Below are positions 1 to 12,135 of a stretch of 64,000 bases of DNA, piece by piece (positions within the stretch are counted from its first letter, which is position 1; each line of letters starts with the position of its first letter). Below the pieces are notes generated by a model. It did no database searches and was not told the DNA's origin. It saw nothing but the letters and a program-made list of their open reading frames with translations. The translations under genes were made by a program, and so were the position numbers. Source of the DNA: Pristionchus mayeri (taxonomy: Eukaryota > Nematoda > Chromadorea > Rhabditida > Neodiplogasteridae); assembly GCA_036245805.1 (NCBI GenBank), contig BTRK01000004.1:7564001-7628000 (forward strand), written 5' to 3'.

Positions 1-2885
1 GCGTTGCCATTCAGGATCTGCCTTCAAGCACATGGCTATTCTAGAAAATCACATGGCTATTCTAGAAACCGGGAAAGGTAGAGAAAGAAAGAGAGAGAGA
101 GTGCGATATCTTTCAAAGCAGATAACATCAAGTCGAAATCTGGGATTCCGTTACACAGATCAATTTGAATTGATTTTTTTCAACTGAGCGTGTTTACCAC
201 ATGTATTTGTCCGCTTTCGAAATACTATCAACCCAATGAATTAGCATCCTCCTAAGTTCATTGTTTAACTCTAATGTCAGATGTGGATGGCGTTTCTTCT
301 TCTCAGAATCTTATTTTGCAATTTTCGCATCTTTGGCTCATATTTACCATAGGCGAACAGCATACCATTCGATTCGCCTTTTCGAGCTCTATCGTTTGAG
401 CTCAAAAAATTTTCTGGTTCTAAATTTTGGTAAAAATCAATAATTTTAATCGATTTATGAAAATATCAATTATCGCATCAATGAACGGATTGCACAGGCT
501 TATTATCCAGGAAATTTGGCCCCGGATACCTCTCAACCAAGTCACCAGACCTCCTTTGAAGCGAGCAACGAGGTTCCAAAGTCGGCGATTTTCGGAATCC
601 GTCGACTTTGAAGGCGTCTCACATCGTCGATGACAACGATATGGAACAAAACTTGATGGTTCCTGGTGAGGGTCCATATGGGCTATTCAAAAATGCATAT
701 ATATGCAAGGGTCAGAAAATGTACCAGCCTCTTAACAAATCTATTCGATCCTTACGCGTCACGCGTGCTATATTTTTTGGTCCTTTTTCTGAAAAGCACA
801 CGAATTATCAGCATACAGTTGCTCAAAAATAGGACTACACGTTGAGCAGAAAATTCACTAAATTGTGGCAAAATCCGGTCGCGACAAGCTGCGGATATTT
901 ATTCAATATGATTTTTTTGTTTTCCCTAATTGCTTCGTATTCCAAGCAATATTTCTAATGAAAATAACCACAAGCCATAAATATATTTTTTTTCTCACGA
1001 CATCAATGCGATAATACAAAGTATTAGCAGCTCGGAACGAGAAAGACAATAATACAAATGAATTATGAGAGTTGGTTAGTGGTCGTCGCTTCAGATTAGC
1101 CGGCAATATACTGAAAGAGGCCAGATGAATACCAAACAACTATCGTGCCCCAAAATTTTAGTCTACGTTCTACCACTGGCAAAAATGACCGCGAAAATCT
1201 CGGATAATGGTACTTATTTGGTTAATCTCCAAGTTCTAGTGGAGGCCATCGGCACTACAAGGCTAAAAAAATGAATGCCAAAAGGTATTACGACAATGAT
1301 GGAGGCTAACAATTTACTTCAGCAAATCATATTTTCACGGTTATTTTTGCAATTGGAAAGGCATGTTATGCATCGCTTGGGCAAAAAACAAGCTAGCCAA
1401 AAGGAAATCGAGCTGGCCCATGGAATAGATTTTCTTCGTTTTGGTAATCGTCTGGAATATCTGTTTGCGTGTGCAATATATCCAGAAACGCTCCTTGAGT
1501 GGTGTCAGGAAATATTTAGCAGCAATATTCAAAATAATATTTCCATTACATAATAGGTGCGTTAATTACTGCGAATTATTTCTATGTTTAGGTTGTTATA
1601 AATTATCTTCGAACTCATTTTGACTGGAAAACGTGATGTGCTCTTCTACGCTTACTCTCGTTGTTGATAAATTAATTAATGTTCACAATAAAACTTATCA
1701 ACTTGAATTGCTTGTTTACTGATAATAGATACATAGCTGTTCTTTAGATTTTTATCGAATGAAATACAGCGAGTAAAATACATTAAAATAGTTTCCTTTG
1801 AAAGGCAATTATACATTGGTATGAATGTTTCCGTGAAATTATCAGGGAGTATTTGAGGTTGTTGTCGTGAACACTGAAAGAATGTTGCATTTGTTGTGTT
1901 TGAAATAACAAAATCGTACTCGATATATGCGAGAGAACAGGTGATCCCGATACTTTTGCTTTATAAAATACCGATCTGAAAATATCGAAATGCAGTATTA
2001 ATAGACTTGTAGCTCACCGATAGTCTCGCACTCCGATTAGGACGACCAGAGCATCGAGAAAGGGAAAAGGAATGCAGAAAGAGACTACCAAACTATAGGG
2101 AAGATCGAATGAAACGTGGAATAGAGTAGGAGTGATCACAAGCAGAACAGGCAAATACATGAGAACGAAGGGAACCGAGAACTGTAATGAATATTTCAGT
2201 TTGAAAATAGGGCGATCGATAATCGTTTACCTGGACAAGCAGAGTGTAAAATAGCTGCCGCTGTAATGCAATAGCTTTCTTGCTTTGAACAACACCACGG
2301 AGTTTGCGGAATATACTTACTGCACAGAAGACCACAATGCAAAGAACTGGAAAGGAATTTCTCCAAAAACTATTGGGGTAAGTCGGAAAACTCGAAAATA
2401 TTTTTTGCACGTGCTCAGATAAATGCGACCTGCGCCAGAACAAATTCAAATTAAGAAATTCATCAAAAATATACAAAGGATGAAATGGCGTGTGTTCGGA
2501 TTACGAAATACCCTAGGGAGTAAATAAGTTTTGCTCGCGTAAGCACGCGACGTCACATGGCTATTCTAGAAACCGGGATAGACACAACGAAGCATGCAAA
2601 TATGCATCCCAATTTTATATCAATAGTTGTGCCTATATTGCCGTATCGCCCCCCTTTTCTGTTCTCAACAGCTATTAATACTGTCGATGATAAAGATCAA
2701 GGATCAAAGATTAAAGATTGAAAATGCAGCTAATGTGAGCATTCTGGAATCGTATGCAGGTTCGTCTTACCAACTGTCATCACTGCACTGAAGCCAAGGT
2801 AGCCAAAGAATGGCCTCCATCGCAACGAATTATCGCGGTCCTTAAGGATCCTGATGAATCTTTGAAATTTTCAATCTGGAAATAC
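1..2885. other. Gene-poor stretch, no gene assigned
   Basis: I see no gene here. Open frames are short, lack family motifs and do not chain through plausible splice sites. The one recurring item is a short direct repeat (core cacatggctattctagaaa) at 29-47, 50-74 and 2554-2578. The last two copies extend to the same ccggga, so they match over 25 bases about 2.5 kb apart. They may be relics of one element's ends, but no coding content between them supports that. Confidence 0.5.
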
Positions 2886-2969
2886 GTCGGATGACAACTA
2901 TGACGCCATGCTGCCCTTGAAACATCAAAGGCGGCATGCCGTCATAGTTCTCATCCCAAACAGTGCGGT
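2886..2969. repeat. Palindromic MITE, family E (diverged copy)
   Basis: The arms cggatgacaactatgacg and the reverse complement of cgtcatagttctcatcc flank a centre containing catcaaagg. The same arms recur at 5666, 17744, 20080 and 53118. This copy is decayed at its outer ends. It is non-coding, and its mobilising transposase is not in the window. Confidence 0.6.
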
Positions 2970-3474
2970 CAATCTGACCCAATAATGAGCAGTTGCGATT
3001 CCGTCAATTCGCAGGTCAGGAAACTCGTCCCTAATCCGTGGAATCAGCTTTTCGAATGTGACAGGTTCCGTTTTCTACAAGAAGAACATGAAGCAGAATC
3101 ATAAAATAGACTCAAACGCGAAACAGAAAACGAGGAGCCAAATGAACCATGTCGTTCGAAATAAATAGAGCCATTGGCATCTGTAAATGATGCTTTAAAT
3201 GTTGAGAAGCTTTTGTTTCCCACTTTGCCACAGCGATGTACCGATAAACGAAATGAAAAGAAAGAATAAGAAAAGAATGAGAATGAATTGTTGTGAATGC
3301 GGAAATTACCCATCTGCAATTGGTAAAATTGTTCTAAAAAGGAAGGAGGTGTGGGGTTTCCGAACGAGCCAAAAATATTTTGAATGAGTAAAGACGTCGG
3401 ACCGCTACGATTCCTGTTGTGTCTGAGGCTTAAATCTTAGCTACAGCTCAGGCTTGTTGAGCATATATTTGAAA

Positions 3475-3567
3475 GAGCAATGGTCTGACTCTCTTCAGTT
3501 TGCACGCTCGCTCGCCGGTTAGAGAGACGAGAGAGCATTGAAACTGAAGAGAGTCAGACGATAGCTC
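3475..3567. repeat. Palindromic MITE, family C, with 8 bp target duplication
   Basis: A 93 bp near-perfect inverted repeat starts gagcaatggtctgactctct and ends with the complement agagagtcagacgatagctc. It is flanked by the exact direct repeat atttgaaa at 3467-3474 and 3568-3575. Other copies lie at 29068, 59246 and 59670. The duplication length suggests a cut-and-paste transposon derivative; the superfamily is not established. Confidence 0.8.
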
Positions 3568-3575
3568 ATTTGAAA

Positions 3576-5665
3576 AAAATTGAAATTCTTATAATCTTCT
3601 CTCTCGAATGTGTTAGGTCTCGGCATAAGGCTCCGAACGGACTTCCATTGTACCAATTCTTAATATTTAGGCCATTTTTCTGAGCATCTCTCACCTCTCT
3701 GGAAATTTTTTTGAAATGAGGAAGTAGATGTTTTCGCGAATTGATACAATCTTCAAATTATATATATTTTAATTTCCCTTACAAAATTATACCGGGTTTG
3801 TGGCGAAATGCACATTTGTGTAGATCAGATCATTCATAACGAAAACGAAGAGAAGGTTTTTGTAGAGTCCCAATTCCTTCGAATCACTCTGATAGGCAAT
3901 AATTTTTTTTCAACTTACTTTAGAAGACCTTAGACGAATTATTATGAGAAGCGTAACATTCAAAGCAACGGATAATACTGAAGTTTTAATATTTATATAT
4001 TTTTCGGAAATATACATATGTATAACAAATTACCGTAAAATGTCCGATTGAAGCATTCCAATTTGCTAACCATTATAATGGCACTAAAAATTTGATTAAT
4101 CGAATGAACGAAAATATAAAAACTTGAATACGACAGTTCGAAAATATAATAAGCGTCTAGAAATATTCTGGATTCCGAACTATGGGCATAAACCAAATAT
4201 TGCCCGAAATTTGTGGTTACATTTATTTTGCTTGTATGGTACATACATTGTACAAGGAAAGGTGGCAATTATAGACAAAAAGTTTATAAACACGCGTATA
4301 ACTTTCAGCACTAGTCAGAGTTCAGGCAAGGACCGATAATTGAACTATCATAGATTTGTTTACACGTTCACGTTCTTGGCTGATCCCTCGTTAACACAAA
4401 GATGATAACGGAGCCGGCTAAACGATACCGACATATAGAGGCATTGGGGCGGGGTGAGAGTGGGGCTCGCTTTGACCGTACACCTCGAATTGCCAACACT
4501 AGATGATAATGACGCACAGCTCCTGTTGTGGCAAAGGTTTTTCTCGATAATGCACACTTTTGGCAATAGTCTAATGCTAATGTTAATGCTTCTTCATCGC
4601 ATGCTAAGATACTCAGAAATTCTCACTTGAGTACCCGTGAACTCATCGATCATTATGACAGGAAAACCCAATCTACGCATCACTCTATTTTTACGTCGCC
4701 ATATGCGGATAGGGGACTACTGTGCCTCCATCATTTGCGCTGTAACCGCTTTTGCTCGGATATAGATGTGCTATAAAAAATCGTCGTTATTTTTAAATCT
4801 ATCATGCAGACACGTTATCAGCGGTTACATTTTCGGCTTGAACATGTCTCTACATTTGTGACGTTTGTGGCGGTGAAAGCATCATTTGAACAGGATAGGT
4901 TTTGCTGAGAAACATAAATGCCACTGAGCGTCTGAATGAAGGAATGCAACGAATGATGTGTATGGCATCGATGGAGGGACAGATGGCTCCTCATTAGCAA
5001 GGTCACATTCTTGGAATGCATTAATGATAAACTGAACACAGAATTAAAAAATAATTGTCCATTTCGCATTTCCTTTAATGCTATTTTCTACTCGCCTCTC
5101 GCTTCTGACCAGAGTACCCATGCCATCTCTTCCCTCGGCGCGCTCCCCCCCCCCCTAGTGCGCGTACCCTGCCAGGGGGATTCCGAGCTCGATGCCTGCA
5201 ATGCTTAGTCGCCGTTGAAATAGTTCGTCAAAGGTATGGCAATGGAAAAGAGACAAATTTTAAACGGAATGAAAGAGATGAGAAAAAGGCCGAATAATCA
5301 TCTCCTTTTTCAGAGTTCTTCCTTGATATTGATATGTATTTAGTGCACGTAACACGATTGAGAGGACGCGAAAGATAATTAATTTCTGCGATTGCTTCGC
5401 CTATCTCTGCAAAAAAATGTTTTAAATTGAGAATGCCCAACTAATTAAGATACTTCAAATGACGATGATTCCTGATGACAATCCGAAGCCGTCCATAATA
5501 ACGAAGAAGGAGATCCTGCGAAAAAAAATACGGCTTATTTTGTAAATCAGGTACGATTGATCGAATTTGAAGAGATTTTTCACAAAAAAATCAAGCATCC
5601 GAGGCAAAACGTAAAGTTGTGAAAATCATCCGAGCCAGAACGCAAATTCGTGGGATCGGTGATAG
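3576..5665. other. AT-rich intergenic stretch, nothing assigned
   Basis: Short open frames occur on both strands, but none carries a recognisable motif or chains into a multi-exon model. A C-run near 5147 and simple AT tracts are the only visible structure. Confidence 0.5.
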
Positions 5666-5756
5666 GGCACTAGGTCGGATGAGAACTATGACGTCATGCC
5701 GCCTTTGATATATCAAAGGCGGCAATGACGTCATTTTTCTCATCCGACATTGTGCC
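5666..5756. repeat. Palindromic MITE, family E
   Basis: A 91 bp inverted repeat starts ggcactaggtcggatgagaa and ends with the complement ttctcatccgacattgtgcc. Its centre, gcctttgatatatcaaaggc, is itself a perfect 20 bp palindrome. It is the best preserved family E copy in the window. No clear target duplication is visible at this site. Confidence 0.8.
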
Positions 5757-6408
5757 GGACTGGGGTATCGCGAGACTCATGGAGTATTATGATATGACAC
5801 TCTTCGATTCCATGTTCATCGATTTTCTTCACTAATATGAACTTTGCTACTTTCCGTAGAAATCAATTTCCACCTTGTACTCCTTGCACTCAGTACTTTC
5901 AGAATTTCAGTGGCAGTTTTGCAGCTCAATGAACTGCACCATGATGTAATTTGTCGTCCTCGAAAAGTTCGCTTCAATTTTATTTCATGGCACAATGGTT
6001 ATAATTGTTTCTAGGTTGAGCCAGTAAACAAGTTTCCAGTTATCAGCGAAACTCAATTACTCGACTACTTGATACCTCAGTTACACACGCATTACCGCTC
6101 AGAATGCTATTACTTTTATTTTCCCTCTAGAATTGATTGGTTAAACAGTATTCGACTTCATATTTTCGATTTTGTTCAAATATTACTTCCGACCTCGCGA
6201 AACGTTATGTTATTCAAGCTCGTCGTTCATGCTCAACCACCACCAACTTTATGACAACGACATAAAAAATGTAGGTCAAAATTCGAAAATTTTTTTATTT
6301 ATTTAAAAAAAAAAAGATCTACTTTCAGATGATTTACAACAATTTCCAGCATCTCGCCATTAGTCAGTTCAATTTTTATAATTAATTTCTAATGCAATTT
6401 GTTCTCAG

Positions 6409-8428
6409 TTCTATCGGTTCTTCTAAACGGAACTCTCGTCGCGCTTATCTTGAAAGGAAATCGAAAGGAATTCGGATCCTATCGATACTTGCTCATTTCA
6501 TTCGCTTCTGTCGATATTTATTACGGATTGGTCCATTTTCTCATCCAACCTGTAAGTGTTTTTTTTTGTTTTAAGGCTTGAAATTCAAGCTGAAAGTGGC
6601 GGTATTTGATTCTTAGATTCCTGAAATGTGGGGCAATTGCTTCTTCATGGCAGGGCACGGATACGTAACAGGTGTGTCTAATTACACCTAATTAATACTT
6701 TCTTAATTGCCTAATTTCTTATCTTCTCAGGGAAATTAGCAGTGAGCTTTTATGCCTCAGCGCACTCTCACTCCTACGTCGTTCTCGTCTTCCACTTCCT
6801 CTATCGACTTCTGGCTGTCAAAGGGTGGGGGGAAAAGATAACATTTTTGAACGTTAAAATACCATCACAGATCTCCCTATTCTCGACTCTTTTCCAAACC
6901 GTGGTTCTACGGAGTTATTTTCCTATGCAACGTTGCCGTGGGCGCATCCTGGTCAGTAAATGCAACTTTCTCGAGTACATTAAATGAGTGTTAGTCACAA
7001 AATGATATTCGTCAGTTTCCGTTTCGCACATTTACACATTATGAACATTGCTCAAACTTCATCGACTCTAGATTCTTCTTTCTCCTTAGGTTCAGCGCAA
7101 TGCTCTGGTTGTACGACACGAGCGATTTCGTCGTTGAATACATGAAACCAATCTTGGAATGCCACTCGATCACTTCGAGTCAAGACGTGCACCAGTACGT
7201 CATTGGTCTCTTCTGGGTGAGCAAATTTGCTAATCCAGAAATTTGCTAATTTCTACTGCAGTCGAACGGTACATTCTCTGGTCCTCGATGGGCTCCTCTC
7301 TCGGGTCTCGTTATGATGGCCGCCACCATGCTATTCTGCTACGGATACATGGTTTATGCTGCGCGTCAGATCGGAAAGTGGGTTTCCACCATTCCCCTAT
7401 TCTTGGACAGCAGCACTCGAGTAAACAGATGATCAAATTTTTGCTCGATCCATTATAATTCGTTTAATAATTACCACTAAAATTCAATTATTTCCACTTC
7501 ACCTGACAGGAAGTGATCTGCTGTTCAAAGCACTTGGCGGAAGAAAAGGTTTCTAGGTATTAAACGTTCCCTGAAACGGAAAGATAAGAGGGCAGTTCCT
7601 GCAACGTAGAGGCCATTAATATCTCTTGTATGCAACTCACGCGTAGCTCTCTATGGGAACACATAGTGTGCCTGAATAGACTCGTGAAATTGGAGTTGCG
7701 CAGGTACATGACGAGTCACACGGGGAAGCAGAGCGAGAAAACAAATCGGATGACGAAAACATTGATGAGAGCACTCACTTATCAGGTGAGGCTAGGGAAC
7801 TCTACAGAACGTGAGATATTTGTCTACCAAATGCCATGTAGTAGGTAGAGAAAATATGATTTTTGAGCCCAACTGTGCCTCAAACGAGGCTGCACATTTT
7901 TTAACACAAGCGAAGCAGAACAAACTTTTTTAAATCCCTTTTTTTCGTCACAAAAGTGTTTAAAATAGTATGTCATTCACTCAGACGATGCTTCCCGTGA
8001 TGACAGCCTACGTCCCGCCTCTGATCGCACTTATGTTCCCCTTGCTGGGTAAGTACACATGCAAATCAATAAAAATATCTACGTCCCACGAAACAGTGAC
8101 TGTCAATGATTATTAGGCATGTGGATATTCAATAATAGGTATTCAACAATTGAAATGGCAATGTGCAATAATATCCGTTCAGGTCTCGCTGAGTTTTTCC
8201 CGTACATCGCTGATATTTCGCCGATTCTCTTTGGAATTCATCCGCTTATCGACGGCTGCGTTCTCATCTACACAATCAAGGAGTATAGGTGCATCAATTG
8301 ATCTTCTGTAAAGGAAGATTGTCCATTTTTTCAGACGACTACTCATCAGCTGGCTCTCATGCCGCCGAAAGGCACTGACAGCACAAACCCAAAGCATTGC
8401 CACCAGAACATCCCATATCATGTCTTGA
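6409..8428 (+). CDS. Serpentine chemoreceptor, Str class (first exon not found)
   Basis: A seven-transmembrane receptor of the nematode Str class, a family of candidate chemosensory GPCRs in ciliated neurons. Exons read: 6409-6551, 6617-6671, 6731-6834, 6871-6951, 7090-7216, 7262-7377, 7704-7795, 7985-8048, 8183-8288 and 8335-8428. All have GT-AG borders and consistent phase. Family marks include LNGTLVAL then GSYRYLL in TM1/TM2, SFYASAHSHSYVVLVFHFLYR in TM3, SPYSRLF in the second loop, PRWAPLSGLVMMAATM, and HPLIDGCVLIYTIKEYR in TM7. The first visible exon begins at an acceptor (ttctcag) in phase 1, so an upstream start exon is missing from the model. A 326 nt intron before 7704 is the longest. 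No lesion was seen in the part read. Confidence 0.85.
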
Positions 8429-9320
8429 ATTTCTCTCCGGGACTTCATGTATTTTCTCATTCTCCGAATATTCATAAACAATAGAATGTTATCGCAATTC
8501 AAATATTGTGTTCATTGATCGACTTTTTTGCTTGCAGAAGAGCCAAAAAAAGCTCATGAGACATTACTTTTGGTTCTCTGAGCATGCAATCATGTTGACA
8601 GGCTGTTATCTCTTCTATCGCCTGATCTCCTCCTCGGACACTCCACTCTGCACACAATAGCAGAGGCCAAGGATGCAATCCCGTGACCTCTCCTCTCCAC
8701 GAATGCGATCTGTGACCGCGCTCGGTATGAACAATAATCACCCTCCGATAAGACCTCCAATCTCCCTTCTCGCTCTCTTTTCTCGTTGTTAGTCTCGTTG
8801 TTTATCACATTCCGTGACAGATTCATTGATCATCACGAAAGGAGAGAGAAATTTTGTGAATTGGTAATGACATAAATGACGCCGCATGAAGAGACATCGG
8901 CAAAAAATGACCGAAAGTTCGATGTGATGAATCAAACAGCACATGGATGCAAAAAGAGCCCTTCAGTGAAGTATGTACTCTCTCACTGGCTAAAGAATGG
9001 TATACCCACATATTTTCTAACAATTATTAGACCATGAAATTTTCAATGCAATTTCGCTTATTTTTTTAGCAAGTGAAAAACTGTTAAAGATTTTATTGCT
9101 TGCGAATCTCCATTCACAATATTTAACTGGAAGAAGAGCATACTCGATGACTCGTAGACTGTAGCCTGGTCGATGGCCCTATTTTGAGGTCAAAATCATG
9201 CACAAGGGTTTATCACAGACACAAATGGAGCTGTAGTGTCATCTTCAGATCTTTCCGTCTCTCCATCTACTCACTCTTTCTGCTCTGTATCTTCATATTT
9301 AATTCCCCTCACCGACCTCT
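8429..9320. other. Intergenic region upstream of the lysozyme gene
   Basis: No coding sequence is assigned. The last part leads to a trans-splice-like acceptor (ctctcctcag, ending at 9326) ten bases before the lysozyme ATG, so the promoter probably lies in this interval. Confidence 0.5.
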
Positions 9321-9335
9321 CCTCAGTCCTTCACG

Positions 9336-10355
9336 ATGAAGGTTCTTATCGTTCTCGCCGCACTCGTCGGTGAGTCTCCGTGACCTACCGTACCTTCAAT
9401 GTACCGCATACCTCCAACTCACCGTAAAAATTCTTCCCTCCAGGAGCCTCTCTGGCCACCGACTGTCTCAAGTGCATCTGCAACAAGGAGTCAGGCTGCA
9501 AGCCAGTGGGATGCAACATGGACGTGGGATCGCTCTCCTGTGGGTACTACCAGATCAAACAGCCGTACTACCAGGACTGCGGTTAGTTGAGTAAAAATGA
9601 ATTTGGAGAATGATTGTTCTTCAGGAGAGCCCGGCAAGAAGGTACGGAGTATCGGAGGGGGGATGAGTGGCCTAAGAACCCTTATCTTGTTATTCAATTA
9701 CTCTCTTCACACACTACATTTGCCAATCTCGAAGACGGGAAGATCATGTACCAATACGTCTCCCTTCAGCCCGGCGACTCTCTGGACACTGCGTGGAAGC
9801 GATGCGCTGATGACTACAACTGCTCGTCTGGATGCGTGCAGGCCTACGTCAACCGCTACAAGAGCAAGTGCCCGAACAAGCCCGCCTGCGAGCAGATGTC
9901 CCGTCTCCACAACGGAGGTACACGATACTTTGTTGAGAACTGTCTCTATTAGAGTTCGAGAAACAATACCACGCTCTCTTCATTTGACACACTCTATAGA
10001 CTAGTGATGCCAAAACGGCGCGCGCTCTCCACGTTTCACACGCTCTCTCACAGGTCAGACTGCGCGAGAGAGCGTGCGAAACGAGGAGAGCGCGCGCCGT
10101 ATTGCCATCACTAGTACACGATACTTTGTCAAAGTAGGATTCTCAGTAGAGTTCGTAATTCGGGCCTTCGTCTCTTCATTTCACCCACTCTCTAAACCGG
10201 TCGACTGGCGAGAGAGTGTGAAGTATGAAGAGAGCCTAGTATCGTTACTCAAACGCTAGTCTCTATTGATACCTTTCGCAGGACCCAACGGCTGCAATAA
10301 CTCGAATACGGTCGCGTATTACAACAGCATCAAGAGTTGTTGCGGGTGTTCGTAA
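9336..10355 (+). CDS. Invertebrate-type (i-type) lysozyme, secreted
   Basis: A secreted muramidase that cleaves peptidoglycan, used by nematodes in bacterial digestion and defence. Exons: 9336-9369, 9444-9581, 9625-9641, 9770-9917 and 10282-10355. They total 411 nt for 136 residues, with every junction in phase. Residues 1-16 (MKVLIVLAALVGASLA) form a signal peptide. The mature protein starts TDCLKCICNKESGC and follows the i-type cysteine pattern closely, ending SCCGCS. Likely catalytic residues are Glu27 (in NKESGC) and Asp38 (in GCNMDVGS). The closest match I recall is the C. elegans ilys group. A cis or trans acceptor lies just 5' of the ATG. Intron 4 carries a compound MITE insertion (9951-10258), but the coding frame is intact. 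Confidence 0.93.
9951..10258. mobile_element. Compound MITE insertion in lysozyme intron 4 (families A and B)
   Basis: The block is bounded by the 9 bp direct repeat gtctctatt at 9942-9950 and 10259-10267. In order it holds the left half of a family A element (9951-10001), a complete family B palindrome (10002-10113), a spacer starting with a second copy of the intron's own 5' end (gtacacgatactttgt, 10114-10129, matching 9918-9933), and a complete family A palindrome (10148-10258). The outer ends behave as one insertion, so the block probably arose by nested insertion and recombination between tandem copies. Confidence 0.75.
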
Positions 10356-10819
10356 GTGGACAACTCCATCAAATCCTGCTGCAACTACAACAGAGATATC
10401 CATCTATGATAAAGCGTGCATCATATCACTCTTCGGTCCAGACATGAATAGTAAACAGGGAAGAGATGTGGAGATAAGGGAGTCGCTTCCTCTCGGCAAC
10501 CTTGCGATCATCGTTGTCCATCGTAGATCAACTATCATTAGTTCTTTCGGAAATGAATGAAATCGGAAATGAATACACCACGTGCGTGTCTCTACTTTCA
10601 TTCGCTGTCTCTCTTGCAAACAACAGTCACAGCTCAATCCTCAATTATCGTCACAAGAAAATAACCAATCTACTAAAGTTTGTCTTCATTTGCTCACCGA
10701 AACGTCACTTATTAACTTCATTCTGATAATCAATCAGCTTCTACGGAAATTACGGCATATTGTTTATCATGAATGTTCAGTATCACCAACAGTAGTAGTT
10801 TCCGGCGTACTACTCATTG

Positions 10820-11374
10820 TCAATTTTTCTTTGCAGTGGTATTCTTTCCCGATTTCTTATACGCGAATTTCCCGAAGACCTCGACCAGCCCGCAGAAGGC
10901 CGGCGCTTCCAAGTGCTTGCAGAGTACGGTAGTCGACGTCACGTTCTGGAATTATTAAGGATACTGTAGCTCGTTGGGTCAAAAAGTGTTCGATGTGTCA
11001 CACTCGTCACTCGCCTTGAGACAGCCACAGAACGCCTTGTCACAGTTCTTCTGCCCTCGTTGATCATTGTAGCACTGGAAACCAATGAATATTGAGTATT
11101 TGTATTACTAAACTTAGAAGGAATGATGCGAGAAGAGGGGAATTAATGAGGAACAGATTTACCGCATCGTGTGTCAGGCAGCACTCGTTGATGGGGTTCC
11201 TGATTTCGGGACAGTCTTCGAGGACGGCCGTCTCTGAGAGGTAGTGCGTCTCCTCGCCTGTGCCGCACTCCCAAGATGGCAACTGAAAATTATCGTCCCT
11301 GATCGCTCCTTTGCGAGCGTGAGTGTGAGAAGTAGTCTAGACATACTTACAAGGGGTGGTCGCAGAGTGTCCAT
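10820..11374 (-). pseudogene. Phospholipase A2-like secreted protein, damaged at both ends
   Basis: Read 5' to 3' on the minus strand: 11374-11351, 11282-11163, 11074 onward, and 10945-10820. The core ECCLTHDACYND carries the PLA2 active-site pattern CCxxHDxC, followed by NCDKAFCGCL, and a last exon has LEAPAFCGLVEVFGKFAY, as in nematode PLA2-like proteins. Two problems are visible. First, the third exon runs into TGA (10981-10979), and only 33 nt separate that stop from the next acceptor, with no usable donor. Second, the only in-frame upstream exon (MDTLRPPL, 11374-11351) lies inside a MITE terminal repeat and gives no signal peptide. The gene is convergent with the lysozyme. The family call is fairly sure; functional status is doubtful. 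Confidence 0.7.
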
Positions 11375-11637
11375 GGAGTTTCATAACGAAACCTAGCGCA
11401 TTCGAAAGAGGAGAAAATTCTAGGAACTTCTGTGTTTTCAAATCTTGTGGAGGTCTGGGCTGTATGGAAATTTAGGGACATAGCCTCACTGGTTTTGGCC
11501 TTTCCCCGCTATGAGAACAGACATTCACAAGATCGGTTAGTAAATTTGAAAACAACAGAAGTTCTTACAATTTCTCATTTTTCGAGTGCGCTAGGTATCG
11601 TTATGAAACAACATGGACACTCTGCGACGTCTCCCTG
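11350..11637. mobile_element. Harbinger-like MITE, family D, copy 1
   Basis: A 288 bp element with inverted ends: caaggggtggtcgcagagtg against the complement of cactctgcgacgtctccctg. It is flanked by the 3 bp repeat tta (11347-11349 and 11638-11640), as PIF/Harbinger elements leave. A second copy lies at 18530-18837 with taa duplications. It overlaps the first readable exon of the phospholipase-like gene. Confidence 0.78.
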
Positions 11638-12134
11638 TTAGGTAACTCAGCGATCCACTATTGAACATCACATTTTCTCAACGATCGACGAATGTTTAAA
11701 TTTCATGGTTTAGTGCCACAAAGAGATACGGAGTAGTGAATTCTAACCAGTGTTGTGGGTGTAGGAGAAGAAGATGCTGATGAGACGAACAGAAGACTGA
11801 GGCAGATGTGTATAGATGAAAGCATAACTATGCCTGACAAAAAGACGTTTTAATTTTGTTCTTACGTGCATAAAGAGAATAAAGCGATGTTTCAGACACG
11901 AAAAATGTACTCGCCGAGGGTCCAAAGCTCAAAAATGTATGAACACAAGAGGAGTGTCGTGAAATGCGTAAGCAATTAGATTTTAATCGTGTTGTCTCCC
12001 AATGTAATTTACATTGAGATGTAAAATGTAATTGAGTCAACTTGTCATGGGGAACGTGCGGAAAGGGAATATATCAGGAATCGTTCAATTGTATTCGATT
12101 CCATATATTCATATTTGTATTCGAGTGGATAACA
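11638..12134. other. Non-coding interval holding a 29 bp mariner fragment
   Basis: No gene is assigned. Bases 11909-11937 match 14786-14814, inside the maT transposase gene, at 28 of 29 positions. Similarity stops abruptly on both sides, so this looks like a filler or relic fragment, not a truncated element. Confidence 0.55.
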
Positions 12135-12135
12135 A

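Noticed and set aside
1275..1553. A 92-codon frame that could be a small gene
   Set aside because: It has no signal peptide, domain, splice partner or homologue in the window, and composition like its surroundings.
1..2578. LTR retrotransposon bounded by the cacatggctattctagaaa repeats
   Set aside because: The repeats are only about 25 bp, and no gag, protease or reverse transcriptase motif lies between them.
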